This document shows, one piece after another, positions 1 through 8,452 of a stretch of DNA of 64,000 bases; within the stretch, counting starts at the first letter, position 1, and each line of letters opens with the position of its first letter. Location: the NCBI GenBank assembly GCA_963707835.1, contig CAVPRI010000001.1, positions 186,001-250,000 of the forward strand, in the 5' to 3' direction. Under the pieces are notes generated by a model. That model did not search any database, was not told the DNA's origin, and saw nothing but the letters and a program-made list of their open reading frames with translations. The DNA comes from Bog-473 sp963707835. Its GTDB lineage: Bacteria; Actinomycetota; Acidimicrobiia; Acidimicrobiales; RAAP-2. The translations under genes were made by a program, and so were the position numbers.

Positions 1-150
1 GCCATCGTCGGCCTGGTCACCCTGGCGGCGATCGTCACTCCCAGTTCCGATCCCTTCTCCATGCTGGCCCTGGCGATTCCGCTCGTGCTCTTCTACGAGA
101 TGGCGATCATCGCGGGGAGAATCCTGACCCGCCGGCAGCGAGTCTCGTGA
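1..150 (+). CDS. tatC: Sec-independent translocase TatC, C-terminal fragment
   Basis: This is the last 49 codons of a gene that begins before the window, read in frame 1 and ending in TGA at 148-150. The peptide has the TatC C-terminal pattern: a Thr-Pro-x-x-Asp-Pro turn (TPSSDPFSMLALAIPLVLFY) followed by the last membrane helix and a short basic tail (RRQRVS). TatC is the membrane receptor that recognises twin-arginine signal peptides. Several Tat-type signals occur later in the window (8453-10267, 17263-17994, 25163-26692). The stop overlaps the next gene's GTG by four bases (GTGA), which implies translational coupling. Confidence 0.85.
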   Translation, partial: AIVGLVTLAAIVTPSSDPFSMLALAIPLVLFYEMAIIAGRILTRRQRVS

Positions 151-596
151 CACGGCGACGACACGCGGCAACCCTGATCGGAGCCTGGGTCGGCGCCGGC
201 CTGCTGGTCTGGTCGTCCGTCATCCACTTGCACCTCTGGGCGTCCGGGTACCGCGACATCCCGACGATCGGCTCGCTGTTCCTCCTGCAAGGCGTTGCCG
301 GTCTCGTCCTCGCCCTCACGGTCATCGCCATCCCACGGCGTCCCGTGCTGTTCGCCGGAGCCCTGTTCGCTGCGGGGACCCTTGGCGGGCTGCTGTTGTC
401 GGTCAACGTCGGGCTGTTCGGCTTCCGTGACAGCATGGGTGCCCCGTTCGCCCTCGAGTCGGCGTTCCTCGATGTGGCAACGGTCGCTGTGTTCGTTCTC
501 TCCGTGGTCGTCGCCCGGAGGCGGGCCACAAGAAGGGGCGTGGTCGCGGAACCAGGACCCTCCCCCTCGACGCGATCGGGGTTGGACCGAGCCTGA
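147..596 (+). CDS. Small integral membrane protein of unknown function
   Basis: 149 residues with about four hydrophobic segments (roughly residues 8-30, 44-65, 70-95 and 105-125), then a basic, Arg-rich cytoplasmic tail. The GTG start overlaps the TGA of tatC, so the two genes are probably co-transcribed and coupled. I recognise no family. A conserved-looking His-Leu-His near residue 27 lies at the end of the first helix. A role linked to Tat export is suggested only by position. Confidence 0.6.
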   Translation: MTRRRHAATLIGAWVGAGLLVWSSVIHLHLWASGYRDIPTIGSLFLLQGVAGLVLALTVIAIPRRPVLFAGALFAAGTLGGLLLSVNVGLFGFRDSMGAPFALESAFLDVATVAVFVLSVVVARRRATRRGVVAEPGPSPSTRSGLDRA

Positions 597-824
597 CTCG
601 ACGGTTTCGAGATTAATGCATTAGCCTTCAATCCAGCAGGATCACGCCTCGCGCAGCAGTCCCCCAATTGCGTCCGGTGCAAGGGTCGCCGGAGTGCGCA
701 TGCCGGCGGGCGGGTACGCGGAGTGGAACCGAAATGTGCCGTCACTGCGGGCATGGACGGCCCGCGCAAGAAACCCTGCGCGTACCTTCTGAGTACGGTG
801 GCGCTGGTGATAGGGGGGTCTGCG

Positions 825-2204
825 ATGAAGAAGGTCACAATCGTCTCGGCTGATGGCCACGCCGTGATGCCCAGTGAGCTCTGGCCGGAGTACCTGGAGA
901 CGAAGTACCACGACTACCTCCCGGCGCTGCGCGCCGAGAACGACGTCAACGCCCAGGCGATGATCCCTCTCAACGACGCCATGATGGTTCCGGCCCTCGA
1001 CGTGTTCGACCAGGACGAGGCCTATCGATCGGGTGGCTGGGAGGGTGCCTGGGACGCCGACATCCGCCTGGCCCAGATGGACCGTGAGGGAATCGCCGCC
1101 GAGCTGGTGTACCACGGCTTCTTCCGGGTTCCCGACCTCGGGTTCAGCGTGATGAGCGCCAAGTATCCCAACGAGGTGGTCGACGCCGGCGTCCGAGCCC
1201 ACGACCGCTGGGCACTCGACACGTTCGGCGGCGCCAAGGACCGACTCCACCTGGTCGGCGGCATCGGCGCCTGCCTCGACATGGAAGCCACAATGGCCGA
1301 GGTCGCCTGGGTCGCCGACCACGGCTTCGTCGGCACCTATGCGCCTGGGTTCCTCGCCGTGTCCGGGCAGCCACCGCTCTACGACGAGTACTGGGACCGG
1401 CTGTGGGCCCTCTACGCCGAACGAGGCCTCGCGCTCGTCGTGCACGGTGGCTACGGGCTCGAGCAGGGTTTCGCCTACAGCGAGATCGAGTCGGCCTGCC
1501 AACGCGTGGACGCGGCCGGCGGCACCACCATGGATTTGATCATCGAGCTCACCAGCAGCATCTTCAGCGCCGACTTCTTCACTCACCTGGGGCACCGCCA
1601 GGCGATGTGGCAGCTGATGCTGGGGGGCGTGTTCGATCGCCACCCTGACCTCAAGCTGATGATGACCGAGGTGCGCGCCGACTGGATACCCGCCCTCCTG
1701 CGCTACCTCGACGGCGTGTTCGAAGAAAGACGGGCTGATCTCCCAGGCCGGCGCAGGCCGAGCGAGTGGTGGAACACGAACTGCCTCGCCGGCGTGTCGT
1801 TCATGCACAAGTCCGAGGTCGAGATGCGCGCGGAGATCGGCGTTGACACCATGAGCTTCGGGCGCGACTACCCCCACGCTGAGGGTACGTGGCCCAACAC
1901 CCTCGCGTACCTGCAGGGCCTCTTCGCCGGATCGGGCGTGCCCGAGGCCGAGGTGCGAAAGATCCTCGGCGAGAACGCCATCCGCTTCTTCGGGCTCGAC
2001 GCCGCCCCCCTCGACGCGCTCGCCGAGCAGATCGGACCTTCGATCGCAGGGCTCACCGCCCCAGCCGAGTTCGATCCCTCGCTGATCGAGCACCTCGACG
2101 CCCGCTGCGGCTACCTCAAGCCGGCCGAAGGCGACCGCAGGATCAGCGAGATCGAGGGCATGGTGCGGGCAGACGTCGAACGCGTCAGCGCATTGGCGCG
2201 GTAG
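825..2204 (+). CDS. Amidohydrolase-2 family metal-dependent hydrolase
   Basis: 459 residues from the ATG at 825, chosen because a strong purine-rich ribosome site (AGGGGGG) lies just upstream; an in-frame start at 723 would add a tail without family character. The Asp-Gly-His near the N-terminus (VSADGHAVMPSELW) and the C-terminal FGRDYPHAEGTWPNT match the amidohydrolase-2 TIM barrel (compare the usual SDYPHxEGTFP). Relatives are decarboxylases or hydrolases of aromatic and lactone-type substrates. The substrate here is not evident. A cupin gene follows after 16 bp, probably in the same transcript. Confidence 0.8.
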   Translation: MKKVTIVSADGHAVMPSELWPEYLETKYHDYLPALRAENDVNAQAMIPLNDAMMVPALDVFDQDEAYRSGGWEGAWDADIRLAQMDREGIAAELVYHGFFRVPDLGFSVMSAKYPNEVVDAGVRAHDRWALDTFGGAKDRLHLVGGIGACLDMEATMAEVAWVADHGFVGTYAPGFLAVSGQPPLYDEYWDRLWALYAERGLALVVHGGYGLEQGFAYSEIESACQRVDAAGGTTMDLIIELTSSIFSADFFTHLGHRQAMWQLMLGGVFDRHPDLKLMMTEVRADWIPALLRYLDGVFEERRADLPGRRRPSEWWNTNCLAGVSFMHKSEVEMRAEIGVDTMSFGRDYPHAEGTWPNTLAYLQGLFAGSGVPEAEVRKILGENAIRFFGLDAAPLDALAEQIGPSIAGLTAPAEFDPSLIEHLDARCGYLKPAEGDRRISEIEGMVRADVERVSALAR

Positions 2205-2220
2205 AGCAAAGCTCCGAACC

Positions 2221-2628
2221 ATGACCATCTACCACCTTCACGGCGACGACGCCGGGGAAACGCACCTGACCCCCATCGAGACGATCGTCTACGACTCCGC
2301 ATCGACGGGACAGAGCTTTGGTTCGGCCAAGCGGGTCCGGGTGGGACCGCGATTCGCCGCCTACGACCTCGGGTTCGCCGAGTGCATCGATCCCCTTCAG
2401 GATTCAGGCCTGCACGTGGCGACCCGCCGGCAGCTGCTCGCAATCATGAAGGGCCAGTACGAGATCGTCACCACCTCGGGCGACCAGGTCGTGCTGCAGC
2501 CGGGTGATCTCCTGTTCACCGACGACGTCGAGAGCAAGGGCCACTGGAGCAAGGAAGTGGTGGGCTCCGAGCCGCTCACGATGGTATCGGTGGGCATTCC
2601 GGACGATTGGGAGCTCCCGAAGCCCTAG
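2221..2628 (+). CDS. Cupin-like small protein
   Basis: 135 residues starting 16 bp after the hydrolase stop. The middle of the protein has the character of a single cupin barrel: ARRQLLAIMKGQYEIVTTSGD-like strands followed by a Pro-Gly-Asp turn (VLQPGDLLFTDDVESKGH). Only part of the usual metal-binding His set is visible, so metal binding is uncertain. It is probably co-expressed with the amidohydrolase, perhaps as an accessory or isomerase-like partner; that role is inferred from position only. Confidence 0.6.
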   Translation: MTIYHLHGDDAGETHLTPIETIVYDSASTGQSFGSAKRVRVGPRFAAYDLGFAECIDPLQDSGLHVATRRQLLAIMKGQYEIVTTSGDQVVLQPGDLLFTDDVESKGHWSKEVVGSEPLTMVSVGIPDDWELPKP

Positions 2629-2843
2629 CCCTCGCTTGGGCGGCATGGAACCACCACCATTCTCGGAGGTCTCGGACCAGTTCGGGACCTCAGAGATCCA
2701 CTCGGCCATCAGCTGGATGATCTGACCGGTCAGGTACGTCAACGCGTACACCGGTCACGACCCCCGAACCCTTCCCAATCTCTGAGGGCGACGGTGCGCA
2801 TTGGAACCTTCGGCTCTCGTCGACACGTCCGGCACGATGGGCA

Positions 2844-3827
2844 CTACCCCTGTGGGCGTTGGCGACTGTCACGGGCGATACGGCCGCCGGATCGAGGGTT
2901 CGAGGTCCGAAGCACCTGAGCGCCGTGTGGGACGCGGGCGTCTGTGGACGGATGCAGCAGCTCGGCGAGGAGCTCCACCCCGTCGACCACCCTTGGTCCG
3001 GGACGCGAGAAATAGGCATTGGCGTCGACCGCGAAGACCGAGCCGAGTCCGGCTGCGTCCGGACGGGACAAGAGCTTGGGCGCTTGGGCCACCGCTCCGT
3101 CCAGGTCGAACCCACAGGGCATGAATACGGTGATGTCGACCGGTTCGGGCACGATCTCCTCCCACATCAGTCGCCGTGACCGAGCCCCGGGGACCGCGAG
3201 GACCGGCACACCTCCCGCCGCCTCCACCATGTCGGGAACCCAGTGCCCGCCACTGAACGGCGGATCGGACCACTCCAACACCAGCACTCGGGGTCGGACC
3301 CGTCCCCGGACCCGCCGACGCACCGCTTCCACACGGGCGCGCAGGCGCTCCATGAGAGCGTCTGCTCGGGCGCTGGCGCCCGTCGCCGCACCCACGAGGC
3401 CGACGCACCCGATGACCTCGTCGAGCCGGCCCGGGTCGAGGGAGAGCACTTCGGCGTGGCACCCGATGACGTCGAGCGCCTCCTCGACAACGCCCGACGG
3501 CACCGCACAGACCTGGCACAGATCCTGAGCCAGGATCAGGTCCGGGTCGATGGCTCGGATCCGGGCGTCGTCGAGGGTGTAGATGGACTCACCCGCCGCG
3601 ATCCGGGCACTGACCTGGGCATCGATCTGCCGCGCACCGAGCGACCCGTCCGTGGACAGCGCCGTTCCCGACACCACCGGGACCGACCGGGCCGCCTCCG
3701 GGTAGTCACACTCGAAGCTCACGCCGCACAGGTCCTCACCGAGACCCAGGGCGTACACGATCTCCGTGGCGGACGGCAGCAACGAGACGATCCTCACGGC
3801 TCCGTCATCCCGTGCTCCCATCGCCAT
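2844..3827 (-). CDS. BtuF-like cobalamin-binding protein (no signal peptide)
   Basis: About 328 residues with the periplasmic-binding fold of the BtuF/FhuD class: N-terminal RIVSLLPSATEIVYALG, then IDPDLILAQDLCQVCAVPSG. The LCxVC motif is typical of the signal-less 'cobalamin-binding protein' branch. No secretion signal is visible, so the protein may be cytoplasmic. The start is uncertain: ATG 3827, ATG 3821 or GTG 3797. With either ATG the gene overlaps the S-component stop at 3805. It is the last gene of the B12-riboswitch operon, which supports a role in cobalamin binding or salvage. Confidence 0.75.
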   Translation of the reverse strand: MAMGARDDGAVRIVSLLPSATEIVYALGLGEDLCGVSFECDYPEAARSVPVVSGTALSTDGSLGARQIDAQVSARIAAGESIYTLDDARIRAIDPDLILAQDLCQVCAVPSGVVEEALDVIGCHAEVLSLDPGRLDEVIGCVGLVGAATGASARADALMERLRARVEAVRRRVRGRVRPRVLVLEWSDPPFSGGHWVPDMVEAAGGVPVLAVPGARSRRLMWEEIVPEPVDITVFMPCGFDLDGAVAQAPKLLSRPDAAGLGSVFAVDANAYFSRPGPRVVDGVELLAELLHPSTDARVPHGAQVLRTSNPRSGGRIARDSRQRPQG

Positions 3828-4635
3828 CGAGATCTGGAGCCGACTCACCCTGAGCCGGGCCGATGAACTCGATCTGCGGCTCGAAGACCGCCCGGTGCGA
3901 GGCACGGCGTAGTGCGGCGAGGACCGGACGACCCAGCACCAGGACCATGACGGCACAGGTTGCCGCCCTGGTCAGGTCGAAACCCATGGAGGTGGTCAGG
4001 TCGAAGAGGATGAACCGGTGAAGGTTCTCGATCGTGCCGAGCCCGGGCACGAAAGCGTAGGTCGTCGAGCCGCCCACGAACGGCCAGAACCAGAAGTTGA
4101 CGAGGAGCCCGTAGGCCAACGCGGAGACCACGCCGTAGCCGGCAAGCATGAGCCGCTCCGGGAATCCACGCATGGGCGGCAGGCAGCCGGCGCCGAACCC
4201 GACCCAGGCGGCGGCCAGCATCTGGAACGGCAACCAGGGCCCGACCCCACCGGTGATGAGTCCCGACGCGAAGAACGCCACGGCACCCATGACGAATCCG
4301 AAACCCCGCCCGAACACTCGAGCCGAGAGCACCAGGAGAAACCATTCGGGCTCGAAGCCGTTGATCCCGGGGCTGGGCACCCGGAGGGCGGCAAAGCACG
4401 CGGCGAGGATCCCGAGCAGCGCCACGGCCTTGGCATCGATCGCTCCTTCTGAGAGCTCGGCCATGACGATCGCCAACAGGAGCGGGACGAGCCCGACGAA
4501 GATCCACGGTGCATCGCCGTTGTGGGCCGCGTCCGGTCCTGACGATTGATGGATCAGCAACGGCCAGGCGAAGGCGGCGATGCCGAAGAGCGTGGTCAAG
4601 AGGAGCAAGAAGGAGGACCGGGTACCGATCCGCAC
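3805..4635 (-). CDS. ECF transporter S component, probably cobalamin-specific
   Basis: 276 residues from a GTG start, with about six membrane helices and the small loop-rich architecture of ECF S components (ECF S components bind the vitamin in the membrane). Helix segments are visible at roughly residues 8-28, 45-62, 68-85, 105-130, 135-185 and 215-240. Specificity comes from context: the gene lies with the ATPase and T component in an operon led by a cobalamin riboswitch. It would be the CbrT-type subunit. The C-terminal 30 residues are acidic and non-conserved. Confidence 0.75.
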   Translation of the reverse strand: MRIGTRSSFLLLLTTLFGIAAFAWPLLIHQSSGPDAAHNGDAPWIFVGLVPLLLAIVMAELSEGAIDAKAVALLGILAACFAALRVPSPGINGFEPEWFLLVLSARVFGRGFGFVMGAVAFFASGLITGGVGPWLPFQMLAAAWVGFGAGCLPPMRGFPERLMLAGYGVVSALAYGLLVNFWFWPFVGGSTTYAFVPGLGTIENLHRFILFDLTTSMGFDLTRAATCAVMVLVLGRPVLAALRRASHRAVFEPQIEFIGPAQGESAPDLDGDGSTG

Positions 4636-4689
4636 GGCCGGGACCCGCCGGCGATCCGGGCCGCGGGGCGGACCGTGGGACCGACACGG

Positions 4690-6322
4690 TCACGCCGGCC
4701 CCGTTGTGCCGAGGGCCTGGCGCACTTCTTCCACCGTGAGCCACTCCTCGGGGGCGAGCACCTTGGCCACCTGGGGGGCAAAGACCGGGGAATGGCACAC
4801 CACCTGGCGCGCCGGACCGTCCGCGATGATCTGGCCGTCAGCCAGGACGACGGCCCGGTCACCCACCCGGGCCGCCAGCTCGACGTCATGGGTGGCCAAC
4901 ACGACGGCATGTCCGGCATCGACCAACTCCCGCAGGACGTCGATGAGGCGGTCCTTGCTCGGGTAGTCCAGCCCCCTGGTCGGTTCGTCGAGCAGCAGGA
5001 CGTCAGGACGCCGGCGCCAAGATCACGGCCAGCGCCAGGGCGAGCCGTTGTCCCTCCGAGAGGTCGCGGGGATGGCGATCGCCGGGCATGCCGGGCAGGA
5101 TCCGCTCGAGTGTGCGGGCGGTGGCCCCCTCGTCCAGGGCGGACACCTTGTCTGAGGTCCTGCACTCGGCCTCGACGCTCTCCCCGTAGAGCAGCAGACC
5201 AGCATCCTGGGGAACGAGCCCCACGTGGCGGATCAGCTCGGCCGGGCGAAACGTCCGCGGGTCTCGTCCGTCGACGACCACGGTGCCCCGGGTGGGCCCA
5301 CGTGCTCCCGACAGCGTGGAGAGCAGCGTCGACTTGCCCGAGCCGTTCCTCCCCATCAGCACGAGGACCTCGCCCCGGAAGACCGAGAGGTCGACCCCGT
5401 CGAGCGCGGCCACGCGTCCGTACGCGACACTCAGCTTCCGGGTGGCGGCCACCTCGGCCTCGGGGGTCCCGGCGCCGGCCACCCTGCTGGAACCCGGGGG
5501 TGTGACGGGCGCCAGGCGCTCACGCAATGGCCCGGCCTGTCGGCGGGCATCGCGGACCGAGAGCGGCAACGGGTCCCAACCGACCAGGCGGCCCAGCTCG
5601 ACCAGGGGCGGAGCGACCGAGGACGCGCGCATGATGATCTCGGGTGAGCCGTCGACCAGCGGCGCACCATGGCCGGGCACCACGACGACGCGGTCGGCAA
5701 AAGGCACCACACGCTCGAGCCGATGCTCGGCCATGACCACGGTCAGCCCGAGATCGTGCACCAAGCGGGCCAGGGTCCCGAGGACCTCCTCGGCCGCCGC
5801 CGGATCGAGGGCGGACGTGGGTTCGTCGAGCACCAGCACACGGGGCGATGCCGTGAGCACCGCCCCGATGGCCACCCGCTGCTGTTGACCCCCCGAGAGC
5901 GCCCGCAACGACCGATCACGCAGGTCCTGGAGACCGAGCAGATCGACGGCATCCTCCACACGCCGACGCATGGCGTCGGGGGGCACGCCCAGGTTCTCCA
6001 TGGTGTAGGCCAACTCGTCCTCGACCGTCTCGGTCACGAAGGTGGCCAGCGGGTTCTGTCCCACGAATCCGACGACATCGGCCAGGTCGCGCGGACGGTT
6101 GTCCTCGGTCGTCCGCCCGTCCACCGTGACCGTCCCGGCGAGCACCCCGCCGCTGAAGTGCGGCACGAGCCCATTGATAGCCCGCAGCAGAGTCGACTTG
6201 CCGCTCCCCGTTTCCCCCACGACCACACACAGCTCGCCCTCGGGAACCTCCAGGCTGACCCGGTGCAGGGTCGGCTGAGCGGCGTCGGTGTAAGTGAAGG
6301 ACACCTCGGCGAACCGGATCAT
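4690..6322 (-). CDS. ECF transporter ATPase, two fused ABC domains (apparent frameshift near 5008)
   Basis: A tandem ABC ATPase of about 544 residues. Domain 1 has Walker A GETGSGKSTLL, signature LSGGQQQR and Walker B VLVLDEPTSALDP. Domain 2 has Walker A GRNGSGKSTLL and signature LSEGQRLALALA. The frame then breaks at about 5008, and Walker B (DVLLLDEPTRGLD) and the switch His (ATHD) continue in the next frame to the TGA at 4690. Removing one base restores LAPAPDVLLLDEPTRGLD without a gap. The ATG overlaps the T-component stop (ATGA). It powers the ECF module for vitamin import. The frameshift is probably a sequence error; if real, the second nucleotide site is destroyed. Confidence 0.85.
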
Positions 6323-7503
6323 GCCGGAGCCCCCGAGAGATCCGACGGCGCCTCACGAGCGTTCCGGCCCGAGCGCGCCGGCGCGGCGGGCACCGCTTCG
6401 ATGCGGGGCCGTTTCGACGAACTCACCGGGCGGGGAGCCGCCATCGCCGGGACCGCGGCGACGAGGATCCCCACGACGGGGAGCCAGGGGATGCTGGGGA
6501 ACGCCAAAGGGGAGAAGGAGACGGTGAGCCCCGGCACGTCGAGCACGTGCCCGATGACCATGGCCACGAGGGCGACGAGCCCGGAGCCGGCCACCAACCA
6601 CTCGGGCGTGCGCCAGGGGTCGGGCCGATAGCGCGAGCGTGCCGAGCGTCGACCCCCGACGGTGAGGCCTGTCCCGATCATGACTGCGGCCACGGCCATG
6701 ACCGGCAACCCCAGACCAAAGAGCGAACCCGAATCGATCACGCCATAGATGCCGACGGCAACCAACAACAACCCCCCCATGGTGGCCCCGCTGGCCAACC
6801 ACCGTGAGCGCTGGCCGACGGAGATCCGTCTGCCATAGCCGCGTGCATCCATGCTGACCGCGAGCTGCAACGACCGGTCGAGCGCACTCTCGAGCACCGG
6901 AACGGCGACGCCGCGCATGCCCCGCAAGCCCCTGACCGGGATGCCCCGCTGACGACGCGCCCGGCGCACGACGCCGATCGACAGGACCAACTCAGGGGTG
7001 AAGGCCAGCGCGACGGTCACCGCGACACCCGTCTCGTACAGCACGGCCGGCAAGGAGCGCAGGAGCCGGTACGGACTGGCCAGCGAATTCGCTGCCCCGA
7101 AGCAGAGCAGGATCACGGCGATCTGCAGTCCTTCCACGAAGGCATCGAGAATCGACTCCAACGTGACGGCACCGCCGATGCTCACCGCCACGGCCCAGGA
7201 CGGCAGCGGCACCTGGGGCAGATGGAAGAGGACGTGCCCCGGGACACCGCGTTGGCCGAAAAGGATCTCGATCACCACCCGTATCACGATGACGAGGACT
7301 CCCAAGCGCAGGAAGAAGGCGATGGAGCGCGACCACGGCGCGCTGCTCCGGCAGACGGACACCACGAAGCAGGCGACCGCCCCTATCAGCGCCAGGAGGA
7401 AGGGGTTGTTCGTCCGCATGGCGCAGATCGCCAACCCGGCCGCCCACAACCACCACGCCACCGGGTGCAAGGAGCGGCGCCGGGGAGCAGCGGCCCGGCT
7501 CAC
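6319..7503 (-). CDS. ECF transporter T component (CbiQ/EcfT family)
   Basis: 394 residues from a GTG that overlaps the previous stop (GTGA). It has multiple membrane helices and the EcfT coupling signature: Ala-rich helix followed by SMDARGYGR, matching the AMDARGFG-type motif that docks on the ATPase grooves. It is longer than a usual EcfT (about 260 residues) because of an extra C-terminal membrane region (roughly residues 235-340) and a Pro/Arg/Ala tail. It couples the ATPase to the S component. Gene order T-A-S with overlapping junctions fixes it as part of a dedicated transporter. Confidence 0.85.
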   Translation of the reverse strand: MSRAAAPRRRSLHPVAWWLWAAGLAICAMRTNNPFLLALIGAVACFVVSVCRSSAPWSRSIAFFLRLGVLVIVIRVVIEILFGQRGVPGHVLFHLPQVPLPSWAVAVSIGGAVTLESILDAFVEGLQIAVILLCFGAANSLASPYRLLRSLPAVLYETGVAVTVALAFTPELVLSIGVVRRARRQRGIPVRGLRGMRGVAVPVLESALDRSLQLAVSMDARGYGRRISVGQRSRWLASGATMGGLLLVAVGIYGVIDSGSLFGLGLPVMAVAAVMIGTGLTVGGRRSARSRYRPDPWRTPEWLVAGSGLVALVAMVIGHVLDVPGLTVSFSPLAFPSIPWLPVVGILVAAVPAMAAPRPVSSSKRPRIEAVPAAPARSGRNAREAPSDLSGAPA

Positions 7504-8444
7504 TCGTCCGCCGGCCTACGGCGCCATCGGACGAAGGCGAGGACGCCGAGGCCAGTCACCACGGCAGCGACGAGGACGACGGGAAGGTACGCGTGGCCGC
7601 CCCCACTTGCATCGTGGTGGGAGGCAGAGCCGAATATCGCGGCCGCATGTGTACCGGAGGTGGGATGCCCGCCTCCGGTAGCTCCGCCCGGGGCCACCGA
7701 GTCCGTGGTCGTAGTCGTGCCGGACGCCGCGCTCTTGGGTTCTGCCCCCGACCTCGGCGTGGTCGACGTGGTCGATGTGGTGATCGGACCGGGGCCCGTG
7801 GACGTTCCACTACGTGTCGTGGTCGTGACGGACAGCGGGGAAGAGGTGGCGGTGGTGGTAGTGGCCGCAGACGGCTGCTGGGCCGGGGCTACCTCGGTCG
7901 AGGCGTTGCAGATCTGTGCATACGAGGGCGACGTTGCCGGAGGCGGGTCACTGGCGTTGTCCGGTGCGTTGGTCTGGTACCTCAAGCCCTCCACGTCATT
8001 GCCCGGGTTCGCCACCGACTGCTCGGAAGGCCCGTTGTTCGCGTAGACCCAGGACCCCGATGTCCCGTGCCAATACGACCAGTAGTCGTACTGACCGGAT
8101 CCGACGCTCTGGCCGCAGTTCTGCACGCCATTGGCCGGAACGTTGTCGATGGCGCACAGCAGGCCCGCGCCGTTGTAGCCCACGTTGGCTTCGCCCACCG
8201 CCGCCGCCAGGGCGTCAGCGTCCCGACCGCTCGACGGCACGGGAACGCACTTGCGGACCGGAGGCGTCGAAGACCCGCTCCCGAAATCGACGACCACGGC
8301 AACGTACACGTCGTTGCCGACCGTGTCGGCCGACACGATGGCCAACTTCAGCGGGACCAGGGCCCCCGGCCCGGCGGGCGCCAGCGCCGCGCCCGCTGCA
8401 CCGAGGAAGAGGCCCCCCATGAGCACTCGAGCCCGCAGTCCCAT
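7500..8444 (-). CDS. Membrane-anchored DUF4430 (transcobalamin C-terminal-like) protein
   Basis: 314 residues: signal peptide (1-25), a globular domain at about 40-160, a Thr/Ser/Pro-rich linker (185-270), then one membrane helix (about 287-305) with an RWRRR stop-transfer. The globular domain ends in an aromatic-rich stretch (YDYWSYWHGTSGSWVYANNG) followed by VEGLRYQ, the pattern of DUF4430, the family related to the C-terminal beta domain of transcobalamin and intrinsic factor. Four Cys (66, 97, 110, 180) could form disulphides. The stop overlaps the EcfT start. The layout implies a surface B12-binding lid tethered next to the ECF importer. Confidence 0.75.
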   Translation of the reverse strand: MGLRARVLMGGLFLGAAGAALAPAGPGALVPLKLAIVSADTVGNDVYVAVVVDFGSGSSTPPVRKCVPVPSSGRDADALAAAVGEANVGYNGAGLLCAIDNVPANGVQNCGQSVGSGQYDYWSYWHGTSGSWVYANNGPSEQSVANPGNDVEGLRYQTNAPDNASDPPPATSPSYAQICNASTEVAPAQQPSAATTTTATSSPLSVTTTTRSGTSTGPGPITTSTTSTTPRSGAEPKSAASGTTTTTDSVAPGGATGGGHPTSGTHAAAIFGSASHHDASGGGHAYLPVVLVAAVVTGLGVLAFVRWRRRPADE

Positions 8445-8452
8445 GCTGCGAC

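Noticed and set aside
642..2228. 528-codon minus-strand open frame
   Set aside because: Antisense shadow of the amidohydrolase; skewed composition with no family motif.
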